DNA of 64,000 bases from Azospirillum brasilense (lineage in GTDB: Bacteria; Pseudomonadota; Alphaproteobacteria; Azospirillales; Azospirillaceae), in contig NZ_QOKV01000004.1 of NCBI RefSeq assembly GCF_008365405.1, forward strand, positions 124,001-188,000. The letters are read 5' to 3'. The notes beneath the pieces are model-generated. The model worked only from the letters and a program-made list of their open reading frames with translations. It did no database searches and was not told where the DNA came from. Of the stretch, positions 39,410 through 47,339 are shown in pieces. How positions within the stretch are numbered: the stretch's first letter is position 1; each line of letters starts with the position of its first letter. The position numbers and the translations under genes are program-made.

Positions 39410-39664
39410 CGCCGGTCGCTTGACGGTCGTCGTTGAAAAAAGCCGCCGGCCGCGCGCAACCGATCGCCGCAGCGCGGACTGAAAGTCCGAGTCCAGCGCC
39501 TTGACTGTGGGGCCTTCGAACCCACTTGCGCCATACTCAGCCCTGCTGCCGGCCGGCTTTCTCGAAGATCCCGGTGATCCGGGCGAGCAGCGGGTCGTAT
39601 TCATACCTGACTGGCCGGCTTCGGCATTGTCTGCCGCGGCGGCAGCCCGCATGTGGTTAGAACT

Positions 39665-39708
39665 TGTTTGACCCAGGCCCTGTTTGACTCAGACCCTGTT
39701 TGACCAGG
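39665..39708. repeat. Tandem 16-bp repeats upstream of folE
   Basis: Units begin at 39665, 39681 and 39697: TGTTTGACCCAGGCCC, TGTTTGACTCAGACCC, and a partial TGTTTGACCAGG. They end 20 bp before the folE GTG and so lie in its promoter or 5' leader. The rest of the gap 39410-39664 shows nothing I can define. Confidence 0.7.
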
Positions 39709-39727
39709 TATCGAAAGGCTTCGCTCC

Positions 39728-40393
39728 GTGACGGCTTCCAAGACCCCGCACGCCGACAACGTCCTCTGCGGCCCCGGCCACCCCGCCGGCACCAACCACA
39801 GCGAGACCGCGCGCCCCACCCGCGCCGAGGCTGAGGAGGCCGTCCGCACGCTGATCCGCTGGGCCGGCGACGATCCGGCGCGCGAGGGCCTGGTCGGCAC
39901 GCCGGACCGGGTGGTCCGCTCCTACGAGGAGTTCTTCGCCGGCTACGCCATCGACCCGGAGGAGATCCTTGCGCGCACCTTCGAGGAGACCGACGGCTAC
40001 GACGAGATGGTCGTCCTGCGCGACATCCGGCTGGAATCCTATTGCGAGCACCACATGGTGCCGATCATCGGCAAGGCGCACGTCGCCTATCTGCCCCGTC
40101 AACGGGTCGTCGGCATCTCCAAGCTGGCGCGGCTCGTCGAGGCCTACGCCAAGCGCCTGCAAATCCAGGAGAAGATGACGGCGCAGATCGCCAACACCAT
40201 CGATCAGGTGCTCCAGCCCGAAGGCGTCGCCGTGGTGATCGAGGCGCAACACCAGTGCATGACCACCCGCGGCGTGCACAAGACCGGTGTGACCATGGTC
40301 ACCAGCCGGATGCTGGGCGCCTTCCGCAGCGACCCGTCCACCCGGCGCGAGTTCCTGTCGATGATCGGCAACCCAGGCTCCCGCGCGGAGTGA
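39728..40393 (+). CDS. folE: GTP cyclohydrolase I
   Basis: A 221-aa enzyme converting GTP to 7,8-dihydroneopterin triphosphate, the first step of folate synthesis. Zinc and catalytic residues are present: [19 protein letters not shown] (Cys-Glu-His-His) and [17 protein letters not shown] (His, Cys). [20 protein letters not shown] is the conserved central helix. The N-terminal 35 residues are variable. GTG start. A second, divergent FolE is encoded at 42699-43388, so this copy is probably the main folate enzyme. Confidence 0.96.
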   Translation: MTASKTPHADNVLCGPGHPAGTNHSETARPTRAEAEEAVRTLIRWAGDDPAREGLVGTPDRVVRSYEEFFAGYAIDPEEILARTFEETDGYDEMVVLRDIRLESYCEHHMVPIIGKAHVAYLPRQRVVGISKLARLVEAYAKRLQIQEKMTAQIANTIDQVLQPEGVAVVIEAQHQCMTTRGVHKTGVTMVTSRMLGAFRSDPSTRREFLSMIGNPGSRAE

Positions 40394-40405
40394 GCCAAGG
40401 CCGCC

Positions 40406-40993
40406 TTAATCCGCGCGGATGCCGTGCTGGCGCAGCAGGCTGTAGAGCGTCGGGCGGCTGACCCCGAGCAGGCGCGCCGTCGCCGACAGGTTGCCGCCGG
40501 AGCGGGCCAGCGAGTCGAGCAGGGCGCGCCGCTCCGTCTCGTCGCGCAGGACGCGCAGGGTCGGCGGGGCGTCCCCGATGGCCAGCCGGCGCCCTTCCAG
40601 CTCCAGGTCGGCGCGCCGGAAGGCGCGCTGCACCACCCCGGCCAACTCCTGCGCATCAATCGGCTTGCCGCACACCTCGTGGGCGCCGCGGGCCACCGCG
40701 CGCACAGCCAGCACCCGCTGGTCGTGCGGGGCGAGCGCGATGACCTTGATCGACGGCGCCTCGCCCAGGATCAGCGACAGGGCGTCCAGGCCGTCGCTGC
40801 CTCCGTTCGGCGATTCGGTCAGTTGCGCCAGATCGACCGACAGGGCCACCACCGGCGGCCGGTGCGCCCGCACCGCCTCCAGCGCGTCCGCCACGCCGCC
40901 CGCGGCGACGATCCGGCACACCGGCAGGGCGTCCTGGACCCGGCCTTCCAGGGTGGGATCGTCATCGACGACAAGCAGCGTGCGTGGGACCAT
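40406..40993 (-). CDS. Response regulator with Fis-type helix-turn-helix
   Basis: A 195-aa protein: an N-terminal receiver (TLLVVDDDPTLEGRVQDALP; acceptor Asp probably in VVALSVDLAQ, Lys in EVCGKPIDAQE) and a C-terminal Fis-like HTH (LARSGGNLSATARLLGVSRP). It lacks the sigma-54 ATPase module, like PrsR- or ActR-type short regulators. The receiver loop has an atypical SVD at the phospho-site, so phosphorylation may be altered. No kinase gene is adjacent. It is divergent from ybaK across a palindromic repeat that it might bind. Confidence 0.8.
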   Translation of the reverse strand: MVPRTLLVVDDDPTLEGRVQDALPVCRIVAAGGVADALEAVRAHRPPVVALSVDLAQLTESPNGGSDGLDALSLILGEAPSIKVIALAPHDQRVLAVRAVARGAHEVCGKPIDAQELAGVVQRAFRRADLELEGRRLAIGDAPPTLRVLRDETERRALLDSLARSGGNLSATARLLGVSRPTLYSLLRQHGIRAD

Positions 40994-41115
40994 GATTCTC
41001 CAACTCTCCGACCGGGAAGCGGGCCGGCGGTCAGAATCGCGGCAGGCGGCCCGTCTGTCCAAGGCGCGTTGGCATGAACACGGACGCAATTTGGGCAAAA
41101 TTGCGTCGTCGAAAG

Positions 41116-41138
41116 GGGTGCACCGCGGCGGTGCACCC
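41116..41138. promoter_or_regulatory. Paired GGTGCACC palindromes
   Basis: GGGTGCACC, five bases (GCGGC), then GGTGCACCC: a 9-bp inverted repeat in which each arm is itself the palindrome GGTGCACC. It lies between the divergent regulator and ybaK genes. Candidate operator; a hairpin in the leader is the alternative. Confidence 0.5.
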
Positions 41139-41228
41139 TTCCTCCGTCCCCCCTCTCCCGCTTGTCGGAGCGGTCTGCTAAGCTCCCGGCGTGGAAGGGC
41201 GGATCCGCGCCTGGGGAGCAAGGTCGAG

Positions 41229-41711
41229 ATGGCGGCGAAGGTCACACCGGCGGTGAACGCGGCGAAGGCGGCGGGGATGGCCCATCGCCTGATGGAGTAT
41301 GAGTACGACCCCTCGGCGGACGCCATCGGCCTGCACGCCGCGGCGGCCATGGGGCTGGACCCGGCGGTGGTCTACAAGACGCTGATCGTCCAGTTGGAGC
41401 CGAAGGCGCTGGCCTGCGTCGTCATCCCCGTCGCGGCCAAGCTGGACCTGAAGGCGCTGGCCGCCGCCGCCGGGGCCAAGAAGGCCGATCTCGCCGACCC
41501 CACCCTGGCCGAGCGGACCACCGGCTACATGGTCGGCGGCATCAGCCCGCTCGGCCAGCGCAAGGCCCTGCCCACCTTCATCGACGTCAGCGCCGAGGCC
41601 TTGCCGGAAATGGTCGTCAACGGTGGGCGCCGCGGCCTGCAGATCGCCCTGGCCCCGGCGGATCTGGCCCGCGCCACCAAGGCCGTGGTGCGGCGGATCG
41701 TGGTGCAGTAG
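41229..41711 (+). CDS. ybaK: Cys-tRNA(Pro)/Cys-tRNA(Cys) deacylase YbaK-like
   Basis: A 160-aa protein of the YbaK/EbsC editing family. It shows VVYKTLIVQLEPKALACVVI (with the catalytic Lys of VxKTL), GYMVGGISPLGQRKALPTFI (the GGI/SP loop) and NGGRRGLQIALAPADL. It hydrolyses mischarged Cys-tRNA(Pro). Length and motifs are typical. Single gene with GGTCGAG before the ATG. Confidence 0.93.
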   Translation: MAAKVTPAVNAAKAAGMAHRLMEYEYDPSADAIGLHAAAAMGLDPAVVYKTLIVQLEPKALACVVIPVAAKLDLKALAAAAGAKKADLADPTLAERTTGYMVGGISPLGQRKALPTFIDVSAEALPEMVVNGGRRGLQIALAPADLARATKAVVRRIVVQ

Positions 41712-41764
41712 GCGAAACGGGCGAAGCCGTCAGCGTGGTCCGCCAATTCCACGCTGCACCCTGG

Positions 41765-42727
41765 TCACCCCGCCGCCTGTCGGTCCGGCCGCCGCGCTCC
41801 GGCCCACAGGGTGCCCAACCCGGCCGCGGCGATCAGCCCCCCGCCGAGCAGCACCGCGGGCGACGGGCTTTCGCCCCACCACAGGAAGCCGATGGCCGCC
41901 GAGGCCGCGATCCCCAGATAGTCGATGGGCGCCAGCACCGCCGCGGGCGCCCGGCGGAAGGCGGCGGCGTTCAGCAGGATGGCCGCCCCCGCGGCAAAGC
42001 CCAGCAGCAGGAAGACCGGCAGGTCGGCCGTCTCGGGCATCCGGAAACCGGTCAGCAGAGCCGCCGGAGCGGTCAGCAGGCACCCCGCCAGCACGAAGAC
42101 CAGCCCGGTCGCCGCCGGCCCGTCGGCCTGGGCCGTCCGCCGGGTCGCCAGAATGCAGACCGCGTTCAGGAAGGCCATGGCGAGCATGGCGAGGCTCCAC
42201 GGCTCCAGCCGGGTCGGCGGGGCGATCAGGATGACCCCGGCCATCCCCAGCGCGACGCAGAGGGCGGAGGCCGCCCCCGCCCGCTCCCCGATGGCCGGGC
42301 CGGACAGCAGCACCACGAACAGCGGTGCGGCATAGGAGAGAGCGACCAGATCGGCGAAGGGCAGATGCTGGGTCGCCGCGTAGAAGATCAACGCCGCCCC
42401 GACGCCGCTCAGCGCCCGCACGGCGTGGCTGCCGGGCCGGGTGACGGACAGGGCGCGCCGCCCGGCCATCGCGACGGCCGCCGGGGCGACCACCGGCAGC
42501 GACAGCAGGAAGCGCAGGAACAGCACCTCCGCCGCGCCGTAGCGGGCGCCCAACTCGCGGGCCAGCGCCCCGGCGGTCAGCACCAGGGCGAGCGACGCCG
42601 CCATCAGCAGCGCCGCCCCCGCGATACCGGACCGCCACTCCGCGCCCGCGGAAACAGGCAGGCGCTCCGCGCCCGTCCGGGTGGTCAGGACGGTCCGCTC
42701 AGCGGGCGGAACGCTCAAGCGTCGCAC
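41765..42727 (-). CDS. EamA/DMT family transporter
   Basis: A 320-aa inner-membrane protein with ten predicted helices in two EamA halves (LSGVGAALIFYAATQHLPFA in the first; PAAVLAPIDYLGIAASAAIG in the second). Such exporters carry amino acids or metabolites; the substrate is unknown. The GTG start lies 29 bp inside the end of the upstream folE paralogue. A later start near 42640 would leave the helices intact. Confidence 0.88.
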   Translation of the reverse strand: MRRLSVPPAERTVLTTRTGAERLPVSAGAEWRSGIAGAALLMAASLALVLTAGALARELGARYGAAEVLFLRFLLSLPVVAPAAVAMAGRRALSVTRPGSHAVRALSGVGAALIFYAATQHLPFADLVALSYAAPLFVVLLSGPAIGERAGAASALCVALGMAGVILIAPPTRLEPWSLAMLAMAFLNAVCILATRRTAQADGPAATGLVFVLAGCLLTAPAALLTGFRMPETADLPVFLLLGFAAGAAILLNAAAFRRAPAAVLAPIDYLGIAASAAIGFLWWGESPSPAVLLGGGLIAAAGLGTLWAGARRPDRQAAG

Positions 42728-43388
42728 ACTCCCTCAGGAACTCCTCGCGCAGGTCGCGCGACTCCAGCATCTCGCCGTGGAAGGAGCTGTTGACCATGCG
42801 GCTGTCGTGGCCGGCGCGCACGCCGCGGTGGGTCTTGCACATGTGCACGGCGCTGATCCGCACGGCCAGCCCGCGGGGCCGGGTGGCCTCGACGATGAAG
42901 TTGCCGATCTGCTTGACCAGTTCCTCCTGGATCTGGAAGCGGGCGGCGAAATGGTCGACGATCCGGTCGTACTTGGACAGGCCCAGGATGTTGCCGCCCT
43001 CGGCCGGCAGGATGCCGATGAAGGCGGTGCCGTAGATCGGCATCAGATGGTGCGCGCAGGTGGAGCGCACGGCGATCGGGCCGGTGACGATCAGATGGTC
43101 GAATTCCTCGGCGTTCCTGAACTCGGTCAGCGCCGGCGGCGCCGTGAAGCGGCCCTTGAGAAGCTCGCGCACCAGCATCTTGGCGACGCGGCGCGGCGTG
43201 TCGCGGGTGTTGTGGTCGTTGCGGTGGTCGATCCGCAACACGTCGAGCAGTTCCTCGACCTTCCGCGCCGCGGCGTCGATCATGGCCGCCTCGCCCGCGG
43301 CGTCCAGCGGCGTGTCGAGCGCCTCGTTCGACCGGCGCGCCTCCATCGCCTCCTGCACGAGGGCGAGAACATTTGCCTGCACCGTCAT
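42699..43388 (-). CDS. folE: GTP cyclohydrolase I, divergent paralogue
   Basis: A 229-aa protein with the GTP cyclohydrolase I fold. The zinc/catalytic loop reads STCAHHLMPIYGTAFIG, with Ala in place of the usual Glu of CEHH, and the second Cys is in SAVHMCKTHRGVRAG. LSKYDRIVDHFAARFQIQEE matches the central helix. It should make dihydroneopterin triphosphate, perhaps for a non-folate pterin, since folM and a folK-like gene lie 2-3 kb away. It overlaps the downstream EamA gene. An AGAAGGGA upstream supports the ATG. Confidence 0.9.
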   Translation of the reverse strand: MTVQANVLALVQEAMEARRSNEALDTPLDAAGEAAMIDAAARKVEELLDVLRIDHRNDHNTRDTPRRVAKMLVRELLKGRFTAPPALTEFRNAEEFDHLIVTGPIAVRSTCAHHLMPIYGTAFIGILPAEGGNILGLSKYDRIVDHFAARFQIQEELVKQIGNFIVEATRPRGLAVRISAVHMCKTHRGVRAGHDSRMVNSSFHGEMLESRDLREEFLRECATLERSAR

Positions 43389-43445
43389 AAAACCCGATCC
43401 CTTCTTTGCTTTGCTTATTTCCGGCAAGACCGATGCCGGTTGTTC

Positions 43446-45023
43446 TCAAACCTGGCTGGCCGGCTCCGGGCGCGGCGCCGGCCCACCGACCCGTTCCGCC
43501 GGGAAATGGAGAGAGGCCCGGAGGCCGGCCCCCGCCGCGCCTTCCAGCAGCAGGCAGCCGCCATGCGCCTCCATCAGGCTCTTCACGATGCTGAGCCCCA
43601 GCCCCGATCCTTGGAAACGGCGGGTCGCGCCATCCTCCGCCTGATAGAACGGCTGGGCGGCCTTTTCAATCTGCTCCGGCGTCATGCCGATGCCCCGGTC
43701 CTGAACGGCGATGACGAAGCCGCCCTGCGGGTCCAGCCACGCCTGCACCTCGATCACCGACGGGGCGGTGCTGAACTTCACCGCGTTGGACAGCAGGTTC
43801 AGCAGCATCTGCCGCACGGCCCGCTCGTCGGCTTGAAGCACCGGCCAGACCGCCCCCGCGGCCGTCCGGATCGTCCGGCCGCGCCCGGCCTGGGTGCCCA
43901 GCACGGTGGCGATGGCGGTGCCCGTCACCTTGCGCGGGTCCACCGAATCGAAGGTCAGATTGGCATGGCCCGATTCCATCTGGGCGACCGTCAGGATGTC
44001 GATGACCAGACCCAGCATGTGCCGGGCGCTGGTCAGGATGTAGCCCGCATACTGGGCGTGCTCCCGGCGGGAACTCTCCCTGGCGTTTTCCTTCGTGCTT
44101 CCGGGCGTCGTTCTTCCGGAAGGGGCGCCGACGGCGCCGGAGCGACCGCCGCCATGGATCTCGCCGTCATCGCTGATCAGTTCCGAAAAGCCGATGATCG
44201 CGTTCAGCGGGGTGCGCAGTTCGTGGCTCATGGTCGCCAGGAAGCGGGTCTTGGCCTGGCTGGCCTCCTCCGCCTGGGCGATGGCGGTTTGCAGCGCGCC
44301 GGCCATCGCCTCCATCCGGTCGTGCGCCCGCCGGATGGCCCGGTTCTGGATCAGCAGCACGGTGATGAACAGAACGCCGCAGACCGCCAGACCGGCAGCC
44401 AGCGCGGAGAACAGCCCATGCAGATAGAGCAGGTGGTCGTGCCCCTCGTCCACCAGTTCCCCACCGAACTGGGAAGCGACGGAGGCAAAGGCGTTGAGTT
44501 CGCGGTCGACGGGTTCCAGCACCGCCAGGGCGGCCAGAGCCTTGTCCGCCGGCGGCAGCGGCCCGGCCAGAATCGTGCCGACGGTGTTCAGCGCCTCCTC
44601 CAGCCGGGCCACCGTGCGGCGATGCTGCGGGTAGCGGTCCATGAAGAGGGAAGCCTGCCCCCGCCCCAGCACGGCGATGCGGTTGCGCACGATGTCCAGC
44701 CGGAGCTGCACCTCCTCCGCATCGACCTTGGCCCCCGGAAGGGCGCTGGCCAGGATGCGCTGCTCCAGCCGCGTCACCTCGCCCACCGTCTGGCTGGCGG
44801 CCCAGGCGAAGTTGTAGGGCGCGGCACCGCGCAGCGCCTCGCCGTAATTCACCACCAGCAGCGACAGATAGGCGGCGGCCAGGCCGAATCCCCCGGTCAG
44901 GATGGCCAGCCAGAGCCCAATGCGGCGCGTGCGGTCCTCCGACGCCCAGCCCAGCAGGCGGGACAGCCGCGAGCTCCCTTTCGGCGCGGTCTCGGTCGGC
45001 GGAGTCACGGGGAGTGCCTTCAC
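43446..45023 (-). CDS. Sensor histidine kinase coupled to a periplasmic oxidoreductase-like protein
   Basis: A 525-aa protein: membrane helix (about 38-60), periplasmic helical region (about 60-215), second membrane helix (about 220-245), HisKA (FLATMSHELRTPLNAIIGFS) and HATPase (LLNLLSNAVKFSTAP, DRGIGMTPEQ, GSGLGLSIVKSLMEAHGG). A Gly/Ser-rich insert (about 290-320) interrupts the HisKA helix pair. The ATG overlaps the upstream stop by 4 bp (ATGA), so kinase and the molybdopterin-fold protein are a unit and the latter may be its sensor partner. Confidence 0.88.
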   Translation of the reverse strand: MKALPVTPPTETAPKGSSRLSRLLGWASEDRTRRIGLWLAILTGGFGLAAAYLSLLVVNYGEALRGAAPYNFAWAASQTVGEVTRLEQRILASALPGAKVDAEEVQLRLDIVRNRIAVLGRGQASLFMDRYPQHRRTVARLEEALNTVGTILAGPLPPADKALAALAVLEPVDRELNAFASVASQFGGELVDEGHDHLLYLHGLFSALAAGLAVCGVLFITVLLIQNRAIRRAHDRMEAMAGALQTAIAQAEEASQAKTRFLATMSHELRTPLNAIIGFSELISDDGEIHGGGRSGAVGAPSGRTTPGSTKENARESSRREHAQYAGYILTSARHMLGLVIDILTVAQMESGHANLTFDSVDPRKVTGTAIATVLGTQAGRGRTIRTAAGAVWPVLQADERAVRQMLLNLLSNAVKFSTAPSVIEVQAWLDPQGGFVIAVQDRGIGMTPEQIEKAAQPFYQAEDGATRRFQGSGLGLSIVKSLMEAHGGCLLLEGAAGAGLRASLHFPAERVGGPAPRPEPASQV

Positions 45024-45529
45024 TTCACGGTCAGACGGGCAACCTGCCAGACCGAGCGTCCGAAATATTTCTGCCGGTTGGCTTCCGGATCATGGTCGAA
45101 ATCATAGACGATGAACAGCGGTCCCTTGTCGCTGACCGGCATGTAGGCCCCGTCGCGCTTCAGCGCCAGAATCACCTTGCGGTTGCGCACGTCGTCCATG
45201 GGGATTTCGCCGGTGTAGTCGTTCAGCGCCGTCGCGGTCAGCGTTTCGCCGCGCGCCTCGACACGCTCCATGAGGCGGGCCAGCGGCACCCCCTCGAAGG
45301 TCACCGGTTCCTTGTACCAGGGGGTGGCGGTGGTGAAGGTCACCATGCCCAGCGCCTCCAGCATGGGACGGTCGAAGACCGCCATACCGTCGCGGTTGGT
45401 CACCCCGATCTGGCCCGACACGACCAGGATCGGCTTTTCCGTCGGCTCCGGCAGCGTCCCGGCGCTGGCCGCACCGGCAAGTACAAACAACGCCAGGGCG
45501 ATAAGACGGCAAACAACTCTATCCACCAT
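45020..45529 (-). CDS. Periplasmic molybdopterin-oxidoreductase-like (SUOX-fold) small protein
   Basis: About 169 aa with a signal peptide (MVDRVVCRLIALALFVLAGA, cleavage near ASAGT). The mature part (ILVVSGQIGVTNRDGMAVFD, FEGVPLARLMERVEA, NDYTGEIPMDDVRN, GPLFIVYDFDHDPEANRQKY) resembles the molybdopterin-binding fold of sulfite-oxidase-type enzymes, but it is short and lacks the Cys that ligates molybdenum. It probably binds a ligand or senses redox rather than catalyses. An in-frame ATG at 45571 is the alternative start. First gene of the two-gene kinase operon. Confidence 0.72.
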   Translation of the reverse strand: MVDRVVCRLIALALFVLAGAASAGTLPEPTEKPILVVSGQIGVTNRDGMAVFDRPMLEALGMVTFTTATPWYKEPVTFEGVPLARLMERVEARGETLTATALNDYTGEIPMDDVRNRKVILALKRDGAYMPVSDKGPLFIVYDFDHDPEANRQKYFGRSVWQVARLTVK

Positions 45530-45761
45530 ATCGGCTAACCGTCCGCTATTCGGCCATGCAACCTTTATCATGATTGCATTCTACGAACGATCCAACGAAA
45601 ATTCTGTAAAAATCAGCCCCTCAATTTTCTCATGCGGAAAGGCATATCGAAATTCGTTCATATTTGGCTCATGAAATGACCAGCCTGCAACGATTCGGCA
45701 TCATTGTTTCTCTCCGGCTTTTCACATCCTTCGCATGCACATCCCAACCAACGGAACGCTT

Positions 45762-46397
45762 ATGGACGCATTGATTCCGATCCCCTCCGCCCCCCTGCCA
45801 CCGGCCGGCTACATCCTGGGAATCGGAACGAACGTGGAACCGGATCGGAACGCCGTGCGGATCGCCAGCCGTCTGGCCGACCTGTTCGGGTCTGTCCTGA
45901 TCAGCCGCTTCTACCGAACGGACCCGGTCGGCATGTCGAGCGCCCACCCCTTCGTCAATTACTGCGCCTATGTGCCGAGCGCGCTGGAGCCGGCCTGCTG
46001 CAAGAGGCTGTGCGTGGAGATCGAGCTGGCGCTGGGCCGCGACCGCGCACACCCCTGCTGCAAGACGCGCGACCGCCCCGCCGACATCGACCTGATCGGG
46101 CGGGTGAGCCGCCCGATCGCGGCGGACGGCCTGACGGCCCTGCGTCCCGATGCCTATCTGGCCGCCCCCTTCGCGGAGATCGTCGCTCTGCTGACCGGGC
46201 GTAGCGTCCCGCCGCCGCGGGGCGAGCTGTGCGCCGCGGCCATGCCGGGTTGCCAGAGCGGTTCCCCCCGGTTAGGCGAGACGCCGGCCGCCGTCCACCG
46301 CGATGACGGCGCCGGTCTGGTAGTGGTTCTGAAGGATGGCCTCCACCGCCACGCCGACGGCCTCCACCCCGCCCTCCTCGCCGAGCAGAGTCTCTGA
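45762..46397 (+). CDS. folK: FolK-like dihydropterin pyrophosphokinase
   Basis: A 211-aa protein (ATG 45762; an earlier ATG at 45735 lacks a ribosome site). HPPK features: GYILGIGTNVEPDRNAVRIA, VLISRFYRTDPVGMSSAHPF, NYCAYVPSALEP, CVEIELALGRDRA and RPADIDLIGRV (metal-binding Asp-x-Asp). It is predicted to pyrophosphorylate 6-hydroxymethyl-dihydropterin. Identity is moderate and Cys-rich segments (PACCKRLC, HPCCKTRD) are unusual, so it may be a divergent paralogue. The last 126 bases run antisense into the folM gene and that tail looks unstructured. Confidence 0.72.
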   Translation: MDALIPIPSAPLPPAGYILGIGTNVEPDRNAVRIASRLADLFGSVLISRFYRTDPVGMSSAHPFVNYCAYVPSALEPACCKRLCVEIELALGRDRAHPCCKTRDRPADIDLIGRVSRPIAADGLTALRPDAYLAAPFAEIVALLTGRSVPPPRGELCAAAMPGCQSGSPRLGETPAAVHRDDGAGLVVVLKDGLHRHADGLHPALLAEQSL

Positions 46398-47000
46398 CAG
46401 CACCCGCGTCCGCGCCTCGGGGCCGTGCCACTCCTTGAACAGGATCGGCCCCGGCTGGACGACGTTGACCTTCACCTTGGGGGCCAGCCGCTTGGCGAAG
46501 GACAGCGCGAGGTTCTGAAGCCCGGCCTTGCTGGCGCAATAGGCGTCGAAGGCCGGGTTTGGGTTGTCGGCGTAGATGTCGGTGATGTGGACGATGTCGG
46601 CCCGCCGCGCCGAACCGGCGTCCAGCAGCGGCGCCAGCTCGCGGTTCAGCGCGAAGGGAGCGCGGACGTGCACGGCGTGGAAGACGTCGAGCTGCCGCAG
46701 CGCGTCCGCGGTGTCCGCCGCCGTCACCTCGAAGGCCGAGGCGTTGTGGATCACCGCCCGCAGACTGCCGGCCACGCCCCGCACCGCTTCGGCCAGCCGC
46801 GGCCCACCGTCCGCATCGGCCAGATCGCCTTGCAGACAGACCGCCCCGGCGGCGCGCAGCCGCTCCACACCGTCGGTGGGCGTGCGGTAATGGGCGACGA
46901 CGGGGTGCCCCAGCGCCATCATCCGCTCGGCCAGATGCAGCCCGACGCGGCGGCCCGCGCCGGTGACGAGAACAGCGTCCTGCAACAGGGGTGCGGTCAT
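46272..47000 (-). CDS. folM: FolM-like dihydromonapterin/dihydrofolate reductase (SDR)
   Basis: A 242-aa short-chain dehydrogenase. The NADPH-binding TGAGRRVGLHLAERMMALGH (with Arg-Arg as in FolM and PTR1), LRAVIHNASAF, catalytic Tyr-x3-Lys in AYCASKAGLQNLAL and KVNVVQPGPILFKE are visible. The closest family is FolM, which makes tetrahydromonapterin. Its position next to folK-like and near the second folE supports a pterin role. It overlaps folK-like convergently by 126 bp. Confidence 0.88.
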   Translation of the reverse strand: MTAPLLQDAVLVTGAGRRVGLHLAERMMALGHPVVAHYRTPTDGVERLRAAGAVCLQGDLADADGGPRLAEAVRGVAGSLRAVIHNASAFEVTAADTADALRQLDVFHAVHVRAPFALNRELAPLLDAGSARRADIVHITDIYADNPNPAFDAYCASKAGLQNLALSFAKRLAPKVKVNVVQPGPILFKEWHGPEARTRVLSETLLGEEGGVEAVGVAVEAILQNHYQTGAVIAVDGGRRLA

Positions 47001-47047
47001 GGGCAGGGCCTTCGGCAGACTGCGGAACCGGTCGCGGAAGGAGGTGG

Positions 47048-47124
47048 TGGTGACCCCGGCTGGACTCGAACCAGCTGCCTACGGTTTAGGAAACCGTCGC
47101 TCTATCCAGATGAGCTACGGGGCC
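47048..47124 (-). tRNA. tRNA-Arg(CCT)
   Basis: 77 nt including encoded CCA. Acceptor GGCCCCG with CGGGGTC, anticodon stem ACGGT/ACCGT with loop TTCCTAA (anticodon CCT), T-arm GCTGG-TTCGAGT-CCAGC. Intact, with no sign of an inserted element. Confidence 0.95.
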
Positions 47125-47166
47125 ACGGCGCTGAACATAGCGGCTCCGCCGCGACTTGCCAACCAT

Positions 47167-47210
47167 CCGTCTCTGGCCCGTCTCTGGCCCGTCTCCGGCC
47201 CGTCTCCGGC
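47167..47210. repeat. Four tandem 11-bp repeats
   Basis: CCGTCTCTGGC twice, then CCGTCTCCGGC twice, in the 215-bp gap between tRNA-Arg and the zinc-ribbon protein gene. Possible slippage-prone locus. Confidence 0.8.
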
Positions 47211-47339
47211 CCATCCGGGGGCCCGTCCGGAGGCCCTGCGGGCCGGCATGCCGAAAAGGTCACCGATGGCAGCCGCGCGGCGCATGGCCCGGCCGGCGAA
47301 TCCGCTGGGCATGGGCACGCCGCTGCGTATACTGCGCCC

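Noticed and set aside
47162..47222. Extension of the zinc-ribbon protein upstream to 46425
   Set aside because: The longer frame runs through tRNA-Arg and tandem repeats and antisense folM sequence; the ATG at 47340 starts the recognisable protein.
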